NCBI GenBank assembly: GCA_958299035.1
Contig: CATQJL010000305.1
Span: forward strand, 75,174,792-75,238,791
Reading direction: 5' to 3'
Source: Cylicocyclus nassatus
Taxonomy: Eukaryota > Nematoda > Chromadorea > Rhabditida > Strongylidae
Length of the DNA stretch: 64,000 nucleotides
Below, piece after piece: positions 33,616 through 45,720 of the stretch (the first letter of the stretch is position 1; every line of letters starts with the position of its first letter). The notes beneath the pieces were generated by a model. The model was not told where the DNA came from. It ran no database searches and worked only from the letters and a program-made list of their open reading frames with translations. Position numbers and translations under genes: made by a program.

Positions 33616-36600
33616 ATGTTGCCTTTGGGGCGGCTAACGCTCGTCCTCGTTTCGCTGCTCCTTTATTTGGAAGCGGAAGCAAAGCCAAAATCATGTGCAT
33701 TCTATTGTTTTGTTGCTCCATCTAGGGTAAGTAATTTGATTTTTTTTTCAAATCCTGTGCTATAGAATTTTCTAAAAACACTTCGCATACGCGAAAAAAG
33801 TTCAATAGCTGTCAACATTCTTCAGAACAAAAATAAACATGATAAAGTCAATTCTATTTTAACTAATTGTATTCTTTTCAGAAAGAAACTGTTGATGTGG
33901 CTGTTTACAAAAATCTATCCTGTACACATTTTGTCTATGGCTTCGCTCGTATACGACCGGATATGTCACTACATTCCGTCACATCTCGTGACAGCCTCGA
34001 GCTAATGAGTCCAGGAAATATGAGGAAATTTCTAGGGTATGCAGAAAACCACTTTCCTTTTTTTTCTATTACGTAAACTTTTTCTGGTTGGAGAAATCTG
34101 AGGTATAAAAATGTCATTGTTCTAAGAAAGATTTTACGATCGATTTACGGGTCATTACTCAGATTTGTAAATTTTTCCAGTCCAATTAATCGATCCAAAT
34201 TTCCTCATAGATAATGCAAATCTCCATTTCCCATAAAACTTTGAAATTTAGATTGAGGGAGACACATCCGGACGCAATTCTACTTCTCGGAGTTCATTTG
34301 ACTGCTAATGACGTTTTCGAAGATTTCCGTCACGCGCGCCGAATCGCTGGAATCATTGCGACTGCTGCGAAGGAAAAGTGGGTGGCTAGAGAGATTTTTA
34401 GGGGGTCGAAAAAATGAGATATAGGGTTGTGTAAATATCTCTGAACGCCAGAGATGTTTTTGCTTTTTCTACGGTGTGCAGTCCACTGTCACGATGTTTT
34501 TGTCTTATGATCTGTGTCAATTCAAAGCTCCATTTTCGTAATGATGATGCAGGCGCAACGCGCAGCGAAATCGGATCGATAAGGCATACGCACGCGACGT
34601 GATGCGAGGCTCAGAGGTGCTTACGGGAGCACAGGATTGACTTAGACCGTTTTTTTTTTGTTGAATGAAATGGAAGGCTACTTATTCTAATAGGAATATT
34701 TTTTTTAATGCAGACATTTCGATGGGGTTTTCGTACGCATGGAAGGACCTACACTTGAGTCTACCGTATCCCAACATTTCTTATCGGTATAAGTCACTTA
34801 GAGGAAGTCATTATCTCAAATTTATTTTTTAGGCCATATCTTTGTCACCTTCGTCCTCGGCTACCACGCTTGCCATCACTCCAAGATGGATGTGGCGGGT
34901 TGCTAACAGACTTAATGAACTAGCGGACCAAGTAGATCACCTCTATCTAGACATGGAAGAGCTGCCGGTATATTTACACTTGTCCTACAACCCGTTACAC
35001 CCTTAAAGTTTGTGAAAAATTTACCTGTCCAGACTTCGGAAGACTTATACGCTGTTACGCACATTGATCCACTATTTCCTTTCGATACCGTACCATTAGA
35101 GGATACTATCAGTGGTTGTTCAGATAGGTGTGGCTATACCTGGAGAACAGTGGAAGCTTGAGAGAAATATTTCAGATTGCTCAAAAGTGGCGTTCCGGCG
35201 GAGAAAATCGTCATGGGTCTGAACAGTGGTGGTCGCACTTTCAAAGTGAGTTTTAATAGCGTCTCTTTTGCACCACTAACCAATGCTACCGTAACCTCAT
35301 ATGGTGTGGGACTCCCTCTTTAAATGTGAAGGGGAGGGACATTTTACAATGAGTTTGTGTCAATATATGCTACCGTATTCTTGTGCGGGACATTCCCAGC
35401 AGTTAAGTGGGTCTTTTGCACTGCTATGAATGCTATCGATATCGTTGTGAGACCCTCAAAGCAGTCTAAACAGTGATGGAAGCACTTTTAAAGTGAATTT
35501 AAGTAGCGTCCATTTTGCACCGCTATTGCATGCTACCGTATCGTATGGTGTGACACTCTTTAGCAGTTTGAACAGTGGTGGACGTTTTACAGAAGCACAA
35601 ATTGATGGGCGAGCAAGATTACGGTAGCATACTGTAGTTGAAGGTAAAAGACTTGTATTCCGCCAGATATATAACTCACACTTCATACGATTAATAGTTT
35701 ATTACGAAAATCCTGTGTCTCATGATGTTGTCCACTAAATTTCTTTTCAAAGTCAGGTCCGTGACCCAAAAACCACAGTTCATGGAGATGTTGCTGTCCA
35801 GACTGGTATTCGCCGTTCGCTTCAGGACGTTTGCCAATCGCCATGTAAGTTTGTGCAAATAAACATATATATCGTAGTTCTTGTCCATGCTATCAAACAT
35901 TTTCGAGTTTTCACACTCCATCCCCGGACAGCCAGTGCTGTGACCGAGTCAAGAAGTAGTTGGACAACGGTAAACATCCCAAAGGAGCAATCACTGGGGA
36001 GAAAAGTTTGTAGCCAAAGCGATCATCGCACGCAGAGTCAGGCCGCCACTACGGACACTGTCGGCGTCTCTAAGATCAAACACGCTTTTCCTCTAACCGT
36101 CTGCTCTCTCTTCCAAACATGAACATCTCAATTGGACGTAATGGCGTCCATTCTCTGCTTACGTTGAAATGTCTGAATGTGTAATTGATAGCCCTTAAAA
36201 TGAGTTTCAGATCCTATGGGTAACTCAGGAAGGTTTGGGAGGAATAGGGCTATCTTCGCTACATATGGATGATCCAAAGGGAAAATGTGGGGCGGGACCA
36301 TATCCTTCCCATTCTCTAGTAGCAAAGGTATCCTTCTGTGTAGGAAATTTTTAACTCGAATCAAAATCTTATTCGGGAGAATTCAGCTACTAAAATGCAG
36401 AAACAGGGACCATCGTCGCTTACCTCCAGCCCAGTGCACTCGCCTTTGTTACCTTGACGAACATGCAGAAGATTTCGATCCAAAGTTATTAGAACCGCAT
36501 TGGTGCAGCCATATCGTGCTGGGACCAGCTGACATTCACGTAATATTTTGTTAGATTTTTAAATATAAGTTTTTTGACATTTTTAGTACTCCGACGCTGT

Positions 36601-39600
36601 GGAAGTAAATCCAGATGTTCGCAATCTTATTTCTCGTGTGAACAACTGGGCAAACGAGATTGATGGAAAACGGCCGATGGTTCGGACAGAGAAGAGAAAA
36701 ATCTTGAAAAAAATTAATTATTCACCTTTAGACTTTACTTTCCATTGGAGCACGGCAGGGTAATGAAGTATGGCGAATGGAAGTGGGAAATGCGTTGAAA
36801 AGGAAAAATCTTATCAACAGTATCAAGGCCGTAGGTTTAAATATTGCCTAGAAGGGGGGAAGGGACTAATCAATAATTTATATTCACTTTCAACAAAATT
36901 AGCCTTAAATGTGCATATTGGCTTTCTGCGACTCAAAGGCGTCGAAACCGCGCCGCAGCGATTGTCGCAACTAATGCATAGCCTGCGTCAGCGCACAAAA
37001 ATCTCTCTCAGACTGTGCGCGCTATGAACGTCTCTGGAATTGATATTTCCTGGACCCGTGAGCCTCTGGATGGCTTGCTGGACACAACGTATTTGTCACA
37101 GTTTCTTACGGATTTGAGAACTGTGCTACCCCGGGTAAGCAAAACGCACGGACCATTTCTTCTCAAAAAATTTTCCCCAAAATTGCAGAGCATTGCCATA
37201 TATGTGTCAGTGAATCCCACAAGCAGTTTTGATGGTCGCTATGACGTCAATGTCTTAAATAAGTGAGCTACTGATTCTCTGGCTTAGCTTCAGCGTGAAC
37301 GCCCCTTTATTACAGTAAGCTACCGTAATCCAGTTCAGCAAATAAAAGATAGATGACGTCGGAGGCCAATTTTGTGCACTTTCACAAACAAGTTTACAAT
37401 GGTAGCTCTTCCATGCAACGTCGTCACATTTTTAAACATGCTTGATTACGGTCGCGTACTCTAAGAGTACTGTAGGATTACGGTAGCATACTGTAGGAGT
37501 ACTGTAGGATCGCGGAGGTTTACCGTAAGAGTGCAAAAAAATGCCTTCTAAAAAATTCTCTCTCAGAACCGCTGAATTCGTCATACTCCAAACTCATCGG
37601 CTCCATTCTCCTAATCTCCCAACCACTGGCCATCACTCAGCAATGTTTCCAGCACCTGGTCTCAAGGATAATCGAATGACAGTCGAGTCATTTGTGCGAG
37701 ACTGGATTTCCAGGGGTATAGCGAGGCATGTTTTTAGCAATGAACTTTCCAAAAAAATTTTCAGGAGAGAGCAAGCGTTCCCTAATAACAAGAGTAGCAT
37801 CAGATTAGCCACTCCCTTCAAAAATCACAATGGGACCTTTCTGAGATAATCAAGTAGTCAGGTTATAAGCTCAAATTTTGATTGAAAAAGAGGGGTCGTC
37901 GAAGTACTTTTTCGAAAAAAAAGTTACAGAGGAAGGACACTATTATCTGTACTATAGGAGCAAATGTCTGAGGAATCCGCTTATGAATTTATTTTAGGGA
38001 GAGACTGATAGTTTCCGTCACAGCAACCCCAATAACAATGAAACTCGTGCAAGAAGGTCCTGCCGGGCAATTTCTTGGATTATCAACTGTGAAAGGGTCA
38101 ACATCAAGTGAACCTATGTCTCAGTCTGAGGTTAGTCTAAGACCTGATGTTTCAAACTCAAACCAGTGCTATAGGCGTTTCATGGCATGCAGAGAAAGGA
38201 CTCCATTGCGGACATTGCAGACACTGCCTGCGTCTCTCAGATTAAATGCGCTATCATTACTCTTACCGTCTGTTGTCTCTCCCAGACCAGAACTATCTTA
38301 ATCGGACGCAATGACGATAACAGTCCCTGCGTACACTGAGTTGATCACATATCATTCTGTTTGCAACAATGAAAAAACTAGAAAAAACTCAATTTTTTTA
38401 CATTTCTCAACTATGAGAAAGCGCCCCGTTAGAGAAATTTTTAACTGAGATTCGACAAAGATGCTTCTAAACGATCTGAAACTGTGGTTGCTTTTTTGGG
38501 ATTTCGATTGATACCATTACTTAGCTACTTGCTATAGATACACCCGTTTCGTCGCATCAGGTACTGGACATTATTATGTTCGATTGAGATAGTGCGTATT
38601 GGGGGCGAGGCAGCAGACAGCTGTAGAAATGAAAGTGCGTTTAAATGAGAGACGCCGACACGTCCGCTGCCCTGTTTCTGCGTGCGATGAACCGCCTCTG
38701 AAAGAATTGAGAGTGTGTCACGATGCATTTGCAAGAACTTATTTTGAGATTTTTTAGATTTGCAATATCCTTGAGATTGACAACGCTACCGAATGGCAGT
38801 CGCATTGGCTTGACGGAATCTCTGCTCCAGTGCTAATTCGTGGCACAGATTTTGTAGCATATGACAACGACAGAAGCGCAAAAATCAAGGCAAACCCCGC
38901 AATGCTAACTGAATTGAGTTCTATCAAAATAGCATTATTTTAGACAACATGGAGTTCGAGCAATAATCTAGCTGGTATGGCTATTCATGGCTTACCGTAT
39001 GATAATCCCGAGGCAGAGTGCCCTTCTGATCGACCATTCCGCATACTACAAGCCATCGTCGATACGCAGGTTAGATCGATTGGAGTTACACTGAGATGAC
39101 ATTGATCAACTTCCCGAACCTGATCAGGAACGTCATCGCCCGATCGGGTGTTCCTTAGGTATAACAATACCATCAAAAGTTTCATGAACACCGCTACCTG
39201 TGCTACTGAGCTTGTTATATAGAAATCTTTCAGGTTTGTTCTCTATGCGCTCCGGAAAGCAAATCCGAATCCAGGTGCTCTCCCTCATTTCACACAACCT
39301 GCGATTACCGATTGCAAGAGCATAATGAAGGTAGCTCTAACATTTGAAATTAAAATTTCCAATCAGATCGTACAGTTTGCTACGGGCCTCATGCACATGC
39401 ATCCCCGCCAGGAAAGGGAGATCGCAGCTTAAAAAAACTTCATATCCTGAAGCACAGTAATATCCTACTCAAATGTCCAACCAAAATATCAGATATCAAA
39501 ATTGTTAAACAGGTTTTACTATGGATATCTGGATTCCACGCAGTCTATCCGAGTATTCGCACATCACAGTGGTTCATCGCAATTTTCATAAATTCGATAT

Positions 39601-42600
39601 ATCATTTGTTCTTATTAGAAGTCAGCAATTTTGAATCAGATAAACAGCACTACATCGAAATTTTTTAATAACTGCGAAGTAAGAAAAATCATTGCGATGA
39701 AAATTCAGGGGAGAGGGGAGGGGGAGGAACCTTTAGTATGTGGTAGACTTTGAGTCTGTAGCACAGGATTGGCTCTTTATGCAATGAAAGTTGATATAGA
39801 TATCCGCTGATATTAGGCGATACTGTCTGCGTAGTAAAATTCAAGATTTTTTGTCTGAACAACTCGCTACAGGAATAAAAAGGGTACAACATCTGAAATA
39901 TTCCAGTGAATAATTGTGTGTAAGCTTTTCATATTCAGCTTCTCTATAAATTTGCCACCCTAAAGATTGCGACACAAAAGAAACTTAGTGGGTCCAAGAA
40001 CGTTTTGGAATGACATTTGAAGACTGCAGAGCTTTAGAACAACTCATCGAGTCATTTGTAGCCTTAATATGCGCATTACACACCACGCACGCTACCTTAC
40101 GACTTGTAAGGGAAGAACGCTTGACTTATAGGAATGTTCGTTTTCTTCTCTCGTATGTTTTGATTTGATAAGCAGTAGGTAGTCACACATATTTCTACAG
40201 TTTGTTTTGCTAGAAAAGATTTTGGTGACAAATTACTGACGAAGGTCGTCAGCGACTGCACATTGTGTGCAAGCTCACATATCAAGGTACGATTGATTCG
40301 CGCATAGGTATGTGCCAGAGTAAGCGAATATTTTGTCCAGCTCCGTTCAGCTGCAAAAGGCGCGCAGAATTAACGCTAATTCTGCGACCTGCAGCTGGAC
40401 AGGCCTAGACATTAAGCAGCAGACAGTAATTCTGCGCGCCTTTTGCAGCTGAACGAAGCTGAACAAAATATTCGCTTACTCTGGCATCTACCATAGGCAC
40501 GCGCCATACTTGATCCTCTTGATCCGTCGTGAAAAACGCGCTCACTAATTTGTCATTTGGCGCGGCGTAGTATTAATTATTTTGTACGGCTGCGCAAATT
40601 CTCTGTACGCGACGCCAAACGACAAAATAGAGAGCGCGGGTTTTTCACGAAGCAATTGAGCGGATCAAGCGGATCGAGAAAATCAAGTATGGCGCGTGCC
40701 ATACGTGAGAAGCACTCTGAAATGCGGAAGACAAGGGTGTTTTTGATACGATTTTTGGAAGTCGTGTAAGAATTTTTTTTGTTTTTTCCTTCTTTCATTG
40801 CAATTCTCGTTGCAGCGCGAATACTCGACCCAGCACAAATTCCTTTCGAACTTTGCACAGAACTCATTATCGAGCAAGCTCTTATTGACGCCAATGGCAC
40901 CATTCGCTTCCCAACGGAAGAAAAGGAGGAGACGACAAATAAATTGGTTGGATTTGAAAACATAACCAATAATGAAAAAATTGAAGAAATAATCAAAGTG
41001 TGTTGTCTCAGAAATCTTATCGATCGCGAGTTCCTCGTATGACAATATCGATGTTTTGTGATATGAAACAGGAAGATTTTAAACAGTTGATGCGTAGTGC
41101 AGGTAAAAAATATTTTTAGTCGAACATCCTCACTTCTAGATTTTTTTCAGAGAAAATAAATAGTCTAGTGCTTTTCTGCTCAATATAGTGTGCTTGCGGT
41201 GCCGACATTGCGCGGCATGATATGCACGTGAACAAATACCCACGCCAGCGTAACGCTGGCATCTGCGCGCGCAAATGGCCAGCAATGCAGGCATGGCTAA
41301 TTGTTCACGCGCATTTTTTACCCCAGAATTTTGGTACTGAAAGCACACTATATTCGGGGATCTAATAGGCTATAGCTTGCTCTCATCCACGACAATTCCA
41401 AAACGCTCAAAATTATTTCAGCAAAGCGTCGAAAGCTGGCCAGTTCCATACGAACGTTCATTGACCGTCTCTCTTTCAACGGCGTCGAGATTCGATGTGG
41501 ACATCTTGCCCACAAAACAACAAAATTACAATTTTCATACTTCCTGCGGCTTCTGAACAATGAAATGAAAAGAAGCGCTAAAGCAGAGTGTGGAAACACC
41601 GTGAGCTTCAGGCAAGCTAAACATTTATCCGAGAATCCTGTACACCCAGCTTTGAAAGTATTTAATACAGAACCTCTGCATGGGATTGGAACCTTCGAGA
41701 ATTCTATGACGTCACAATTTTGAACTCTTTACATCACATTGTGATCGAACCGTTTACCGTGCCTTATCTTGCTGGTAAAGCCTATGCGCATTCACCGCTG
41801 TTCAAAGTGGATCTCGATGACAAGAACATGTCTATCACTTCGATTGTATGTTTTTTTACTTTAACCAAATTTTTTGAGTGAAGTTGGCTTAGTTTTGATA
41901 GCAAAAGTCGGATAGAAAACTTAGGGAGGGGAACTTGAATCAAAGTACGCAGAAGTAAGCTCATTTATGAAATCGTGACAACAGATTTGATTGCGGTCTT
42001 TGCACCCACAGAACCATAAAACCTCACAGAAAAAAAGCATCACCTCAATGCTCAGCTCAATCACTTCCGGTATCTAAATACTATCCCATGTAAGCAAAAC
42101 CATCCGATCAGAGATGAAAACCAAGAAAATGCGATTGCCGGAAGTGCGTGCGTGTCGCGCGCGGTCGCGCCATCGTCACAATTTCTCGAATGCCCTATAC
42201 ATCAGTTATAGAAACTCTTACTCATCCCTCAGAGTTAATCTTCATGCACATATAGATTTGACATCTAGAATAAATAGTCAATTAATGGCGCTTGCAAGCA
42301 GAAAAGCAAGTACCTGTTTTGGTAATAAGACTTTGACTGACCAGAGATTTCAAATTTTACATGCAAGAGCAGAGGTGGAAACATTTTCCGAAATACCTTT
42401 TTTAACGCGATTGTGTCTCAAAACTTCAAAATCAAATATTTGCCGTTCTTAAAGTTTATTTTATATTCTCAGGAATATATTAGGTTAGTCCGAAAGTTCT
42501 GTCCCACCATTTTCAAAAAATCGTAACTTCTTCCTAACACGATGTTTTTGCATGGATAAAACTATATCAAAAAGAACAATTCATGTACTTCTAAAACTTT

Positions 42601-44856
42601 GTTGATTGCTATTCAGTAAGCTTTGAATGCAGAGATAAAATTGGGAAAAGGAAATCACTTCAATTTCGGGATTTTTAAGCAAGCCCGTTAAAAAATCCAG
42701 AAGTGTGCCATAAAATCCAAGGCAGGCAGTATCCTAAGCTTTTTGATCCCCTCTTTCCAGCTGAGCAAGATTCGCGCTGATCGAGCTCTTTTGAAAGAAG
42801 TTATGATTTTCAAGAAAAAATGCCAAAAAATTAGTTTCTTAAGAAAATTGATTTTTTGATATTTTTTCTCAAAAAATCATAACTTTCCAAAAAACAGCTC
42901 GATCAACGCGGACTTTGCTCAGCCAGAAAGGAAGGTTGAAATAGTCTAGGATACTGGATGCTTCGGATATTCTGACACAGTTTTGGAATTTTTAACGGGC
43001 TTGCCTCAAAATTCCGAAATTAAAGTGATTTCGTTTCCCAATTTTATTTCTTCTTTTAAAGCTTGTTGGATAGCATCCAAGATAGCATTGGAAAGAGCAT
43101 GAATTGTTCTTTTCAACCAGGTTTTAATCTTGCAAAAATATGGTGTTAGGAAGAAGTTACGATTTTTTGAAAATGGTGGGACAGAACTTTCGGACCAATC
43201 TAATACTAGGTTGGTGCAAAAGTTCTTTCCCACCAAATTTAAAAATTCATAACTTGTTGAATTCTCAACGAATCTGCAAGATCTAAATTTTATATAAGAG
43301 AGGAACTCATGCTCTTTGTAACTTTACTTGAAGTGTTCGTTAATGTGTACAAATGAAGGAGATAGAAGCTCAAAACCAAAACCACTCAAAATTTGAATTT
43401 TTCGTGTAGGGTCATAAAAAATCGGAAACTTGCGATAAAAATCGGAGCAGTCAGTATTGTAGGCTCTTTCACAAGCTCTTTCCAACAGTGCATAGTTTGC
43501 GCCAGAGCGTCTCTATGAAAAGTTATGATTTTCGAGCAAGCAATACAAAAGGGCGAATTTGATTTATTTTAGCATTTTTCAGGGAATTCATAACTTTTCA
43601 CAGAAACGCTCAATCCGCGCAAAGTTTGCACTGTTAGAAAGAGTTGGTGAGAGAACCTACAATACCGACTGCTCCGATTTTTATCGCAAGTTTCCGATTT
43701 TTTATGACCCTACACGAAAAATTCAATTTGAGTGATTTCGGTTTTGAACATCTATCTCCTTCATTTGTACACATTAACGAACAGTTCAAGTAGAGTTTGA
43801 AAAAGCATGAGTTCCTCTCTTACCAAAATTTGATGTTGCAAATTCGTTGAGAATTCAACAAGTTATGAATTTTTGAATTTAGTGGAAAAGAACTTTGCAC
43901 CAACCTAATGTTTTTGATGTTGCAAGCCCGAAAAATGTTTTTACAAATTTTCATATGTCGAAAAAAATAAACATTCAGTCACCTACATAATTTCCAATTT
44001 ACACATCCCTTTGCTCGTTACGGTCACAGTTAAGAATTTAGTGGCAAGTGGTAAGTTTGGTTAAAAAAGTGACCACAGCGAAGATTTTTGTAGGTAATGA
44101 TATGAATACACTTATTTCTATGTAAAAAACAGTCTCCCATGCTGGGAATTTCAGAAAAACGGACATTGAGGCAGTAAAGCTAGGAGAGTGTTCTACAGTC
44201 GAGTAAATTTTTCAATATAGTGCGCTTGCACTGTATCTACATTCACAGTCTCAAATTCATTGCAGTACGCCACCATACGCGATTGGGAAAAAGCTGGTCT
44301 GATGCGTTCGAAGATCATTTTGCAAGTGCCATCATACGGAAGTTTACAATACCTATTGAACAAAACAGAACACGGTATTGGAAAGCCAACGGAAAAAGAA
44401 TACGGGATAATCGCACAGTCAGAGGTGATTTGCTGATAATGGCCCAATCGATGATAGTCAAGTTTAGAATTTTCTTCCGAAAAGCATTTTCTAAATTCCT
44501 GGCGCTCCATTTGAAACAATTCAAAAAATCTTTGTTATCCAAAACTTGAGTGTTTAGATCTGTCAACAACTGAAATTATCCGGTACAACACGAGAAATTC
44601 ACTGGGATTCGATGACTGTGGATGCGTATTCTGGAAGAAAATGGATTAGCATAGAGGATCAGCAGACTGTCCGTTACAAGGTACACACTATCAAATGACT
44701 AATTCTTCCTAACAATTTCTGAAATAGATGCGTTTTGCGCTGGGCGAAGGACTGGCAGGTGTTGGACTAATGACATTGAACGAGGATGACTTTTTGGGTA
44801 AATGCGGATCAGGAGCTTTCCCAATACTGAGATCAATTGCAGCCAGATGTCATTAG
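33616..44856 (+). CDS. Secreted protein with three degenerate GH18 chitinase-like domains
   Basis: Twenty-seven exons join in phase: 33616-33726, 33882-34036, 34252-34377, 34714-34786, 34833-34967, 35033-35127, 35176-35245, 35757-35844, 35932-36005, 36211-36327, 36387-36539, 36587-36679, 36732-36759, 36992-37134, 37189-37262, 37567-37725, 37998-38130, 38758-38889, 38944-39069, 39234-39330, 40816-41036, 41072-41102, 41422-41611, 41671-41845, 44266-44424, 44558-44680, 44728-44856; 1069 aa. A signal peptide (MLPLGRLTLVLVSLLLYLEA) leads. Domain 1 (about 27-348) has HFDGVFVRMEG in place of DGxDxDxE and ends GIGLSSLHMDDPKGKCG. Domain 2 (about 349-695) has SGIDISWT. A Cys-rich linker (CSLC..) follows. 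Domain 3 (about 728-1069) has FNGVEIRCG and ends in LMTLNEDDFLGKCG. None keeps the catalytic set, so it should bind glycans rather than cut chitin. Weakest junction: exon 13 to 14. Confidence 0.8.
35217..35600 (+). repeat. Local duplication around GH18 exon 7
   Basis: The end of exon 7 and the start of its intron (CGCACTTTCAAAGTGAGTTT, GCGTC..TTTTGCACC, GCTACCGTA) recur about 240 bp downstream (GCACTTTTAAAGTGAATTT, GCGTCCATTTTGCACC, GCTACCGTATCGTATGG). Another copy of TTTGAACAGTGGTGGACG follows at about 35565. The copies inside the intron are not used by the gene model. Confidence 0.6.
36020..38735. repeat. Three copies of an intronic repeat in the GH18 gene
   Basis: Related segments of about 120-150 bp occur at 36020-36140 and 38165-38330 in one orientation and at 38575-38720 inverted. 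They share CGGACA..GTCTCTNAGAT(C/T)AAA and (C/T)ATCT..AAT(T/C)GGACG(T/C)AATG. The sequence between the copies is exons and unique intron. Confidence 0.5.
40318..40486. mobile_element. Palindromic element in GH18 intron 20
   Basis: AGAGTAAGCGAATATTTTGT and its exact complement bound arms that include TTCAGCTGCAAAAGGCGCGC. The element is 169 bp and carries no frame. Confidence 0.7.
40497..40710. mobile_element. Second palindromic element in GH18 intron 20
   Basis: GGCACGCGCCATACTTGAT is mirrored by ATCAAGTATGGCGCGTGCC. Inner arms contain GAAAAACGCGCTC and GAGCGCGGGTTTTTC. It sits only about 10 bp from the previous element and ends about 100 bp before exon 21. Confidence 0.7.
41183..41355. mobile_element. 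Palindromic element in GH18 intron 22
   Basis: Ends AATATAGTGTGCTT and AAGCACACTATATT enclose a 173-bp segment with inner complementary stretches around GCGTGAACA and TGCCTGCATTGC. There is no coding content. Confidence 0.6.
42480..43203. mobile_element. Long hairpin with mariner-like ends in GH18 intron 24
   Basis: TTAGGTTAGTCCGAAAGTTC and the complement of TTAGATTGGTCCGAAAGTTC bound arms of about 360 bp, mirrored around 42840 (AAAAAATCATAACTTTC against GAAAGAAGTTATGATTTTC). A close relative is at 56857-57575. Confidence 0.8.
43207..43908. mobile_element. Second long hairpin with mariner-like ends, back to back
   Basis: TTGGTGCAAAAGTTCTTTCC and its near complement bound arms mirrored around 43555 (TTTCCGATTTTTTATGACCC at both sides). 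It begins within a few bases of the end of the previous hairpin. It is a different subfamily, since arm sequences are not shared. Confidence 0.8.
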
Positions 44857-44867
44857 CTTATTTTGGA

Positions 44868-44873
44868 AATAAA
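44868..44873 (+). terminator. Polyadenylation signal of the GH18-like gene
   Basis: AATAAA lies 11 bases after the TAG stop, which implies a very short 3' untranslated region. Confidence 0.55.
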
Positions 44874-44879
44874 TTATCT

Positions 44880-45550
44880 GGACTAATCTCAACAGGTACT
44901 GTACTGTGTAAGCGGAAAATTCTTCGAGATTCTTCTTTCGAAGGATAATTTTTGGAAAATTCAAAGATACACGCGAATATAACTTTATATGTGAGCCTAC
45001 ACACTGCGCGCGGCAGCCGACGACATTGACAGTAATCCATAGTAAGAATTCGTCTAGAGGAACAGGTTGTGGAATTGTGTAGGATATTTGATATGCTTGA
45101 TCCAATCATACTAAAAAAAAGTAAAGAAAGCAAGAAAAAAACGCGAAAATTAACAAGTTCTATTTTGAAAATCGTGAAATAGCACGCGTGATGTGCAATA
45201 CGCATATCTACAAATAACTCTACATGTAGGTGTAAAAGCGGGAAGCGCAGTGGGTACAAAGCCTACTAATTTTCGCAAAGCAGGAAGTTGGATTTGATAA
45301 AGTATAATTCAAAAAAACTTAGAATGATAAGGGATTTCTTGGTGAAGCAATATTGAATCAAAAGGATTACATTGAATAATCCCCACTCACGCTTTCTCGA
45401 ATCTAAGGAAAGACAGCTTTTGCAGCACTACAGTATGCTACAGTAATCCTGCGCGCCTGTAATAGGTAATGTGACGAAAGATGTATGCAGTGCAAAAAAC
45501 CACCAAATTAGCATATGTATAATGTTTTTTTCTATTCCGTAGATGAGAGA
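44880..45550. other. Spacer between two convergent genes
   Basis: Open frames on the minus strand (44833-45259) have no splice context and match nothing. They fall beyond the likely 3' end of the ICE2-like gene. Confidence 0.5.
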
Positions 45551-45552
45551 TC

Positions 45553-45558
45553 TTTATT
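45553..45558 (-). terminator. Possible polyadenylation signal of the ICE2-like gene
   Basis: AATAAA on the minus strand lies about 165 bases after the TGA stop. No better-placed copy of the hexamer was noticed in between. Confidence 0.4.
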
Positions 45559-45720
45559 GAGAAATAACTAGGCATAATTTCAAAAATTAACCGGAACGGT
45601 AACCCATATGATATGTCTGCAAAAAAATATATCTAAGCAACGGAAAAAATAAACATCCATAATTGTTTCACAAAATAACAATAGATTGTGGTATTCCCCG
45701 CGAGAAGCTTGAGATCTGTC

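Noticed and set aside
40577..41045. Minus-strand frames of 139 and 120 codons
   Set aside because: They overlap GH18 exon 21 on the other strand and a palindromic element.
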